Shown: positions 6,208 through 6,840 of the stretch, in pieces
Numbering within the stretch: the stretch's first letter is position 1
Layout: each line of letters begins with the position of its first letter
DNA from: Solirubrobacteraceae bacterium
Lineage (GTDB): Bacteria; Actinomycetota; Thermoleophilia; Solirubrobacterales; Solirubrobacteraceae
Length of the DNA: 6,840 bases
Direction of reading: 5' to 3'
Assembly: GCA_030043235.1 (NCBI GenBank)
Contig: JASHYF010000166.1
Span: 1 to 6,840 of the forward strand
The notes under the pieces: generated by a model
What the model saw: only the letters and a program-made list of their open reading frames with translations
What the model was told of the DNA's origin: nothing
Databases searched by the model: none
Made by a program: the position numbers and the translations under genes

Positions 6208-6840
6208 ATGAACTTCGACCTCTCCCCCGATCACGAGCTGATCAGGCGCACGGTCAGGGAGTTCGCGCAGGGCGAGATCGCGCCGGTGGCCGAGGAGCTC
6301 GACCGCACGAAGTCCTTCCCCTATGAGATCGTCGCCAAGCTCGGCGCGCTCAACCTCATGGGGATCCCCTTCCCGCAGGAGTACGGCGGCGGCGGCGGCG
6401 ACACGCTCGCGTACGCGCTAGCCGTGGAGGAGCTCACGCGCGTGGACTCCTCGGTGGCGATCACGCTGTGCGCGCACACCTCGCTGGGCACGCAGCCGAT
6501 CTACCTGTTCGGCTCGGAGGAGCAGAAGCGCGAGTGGCTGCCGCGGCTGTGCTCGGGGGAACGGCTGGGCGCGTTCGGGCTGACCGAGCCGGAGGCGGGC
6601 TCCGACGCGGGCAACACGCGCACGCGCGCGCGCCTGGAGGACGGCGAGTGGGTGATCGACGGCGCCAAGCAGTTCATCACCAACGCCGGCACCCGCATCT
6701 CAGGGCTCGTCTGCATCACCGCCGTCACCGGCGAGGACACCGCCGGCGGGACGAGCAGCCACGCGAGCCGCCAGATCTCAAACATAATCGTCCCCAACGG
6801 CACACCCGGCTACGAGCAGGGGGAGCCCTACCGCAAGATG
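6208..6840 (+). CDS. Acyl-CoA dehydrogenase, N-terminal 211 residues (cut by window edge)
   Basis: The frame runs from ATG 6208 to the right edge without a stop. The N-terminal helical domain (MNFDLSPDHELIRRTVREFA and on to about 115) has the EYGGGGGDTLAYALAVEEL segment typical of the family. The middle beta domain follows, with the FAD/substrate signature FGLTEPEAGSDAG (123-135), FITNA (156-160) and GEPYRKM at the edge (205-211). These flavoproteins form the alpha-beta double bond in acyl-CoA beta-oxidation or amino-acid breakdown, passing electrons to electron-transfer flavoprotein. The part visible suggests a short-chain or branched-chain type. The catalytic glutamate and C-terminal helical domain lie beyond the window. 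The start is chosen at the usual family N-terminus; only a weak GGCGGG precedes it. It lies 19 bases after the methyltransferase stop. Confidence 0.93.
   Translation, partial: MNFDLSPDHELIRRTVREFAQGEIAPVAEELDRTKSFPYEIVAKLGALNLMGIPFPQEYGGGGGDTLAYALAVEELTRVDSSVAITLCAHTSLGTQPIYLFGSEEQKREWLPRLCSGERLGAFGLTEPEAGSDAGNTRTRARLEDGEWVIDGAKQFITNAGTRISGLVCITAVTGEDTAGGTSSHASRQISNIIVPNGTPGYEQGEPYRKM

Noticed and set aside
1..6840. tRNA, rRNA, CRISPR array or insertion sequence
   Set aside because: No regularly spaced repeats, cloverleaf pattern, transposase or terminal inverted repeats were seen on either strand.

Overview
The window is high-GC bacterial chromosome. Its proteins and promoter style (TANNNT boxes directly in front of start codons, little Shine-Dalgarno signal) suggest an actinobacterium, perhaps of the Thermoleophilia/Solirubrobacterales type. 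The lineage is an inference from composition and gene style; there is no rRNA or other marker to prove it.

Left part, minus strand (3142 down to 1): an alpha/beta hydrolase of the epoxide hydrolase/haloalkane dehalogenase fold; a 659-residue HD-domain phosphohydrolase whose metal-site and active-site residues line up with SAMHD1; and, overlapping its 3' end by 61 bases, the start of an ImmA/IrrE-type metallopeptidase gene that runs off the left edge. The peptidase gene has a perfect AGGAGG six bases ahead of an ATC codon and no ATG, GTG or TTG at a sensible place, so ATC is its best start.

Middle (about 3143-3666): a decayed plus-strand vapC (PIN-domain toxin) lacking its 5' end and any vapB antitoxin gene, with an apparent 7-base insertion. 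It runs into a perfect 25-base palindrome that overlaps the promoter of the next gene.

Right part, plus strand: a 471-residue regulator with an AlbA_2 (Schlafen-type) N-terminal domain, a HATPase_c_4-like domain and a C-terminal winged helix (3667-5082); a gap with hairpins and short repeats; a class I SAM-dependent methyltransferase (5319-6188); and, 19 bases further on, the first 211 codons of an acyl-CoA dehydrogenase.

The hydrolase, methyltransferase and acyl-CoA dehydrogenase look like ordinary chromosomal genes with very high GC. The HD/ImmA pair, the vapC relic and the AlbA_2 regulator have visibly lower GC and look like accessory genes. The candidate for an undescribed system is the overlapping HD phosphohydrolase plus ImmA-type peptidase pair, which could be a nucleotide-depleting effector with a proteolytic controller. 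The AlbA_2 regulator with its palindrome looks like a self-contained autoregulated unit.
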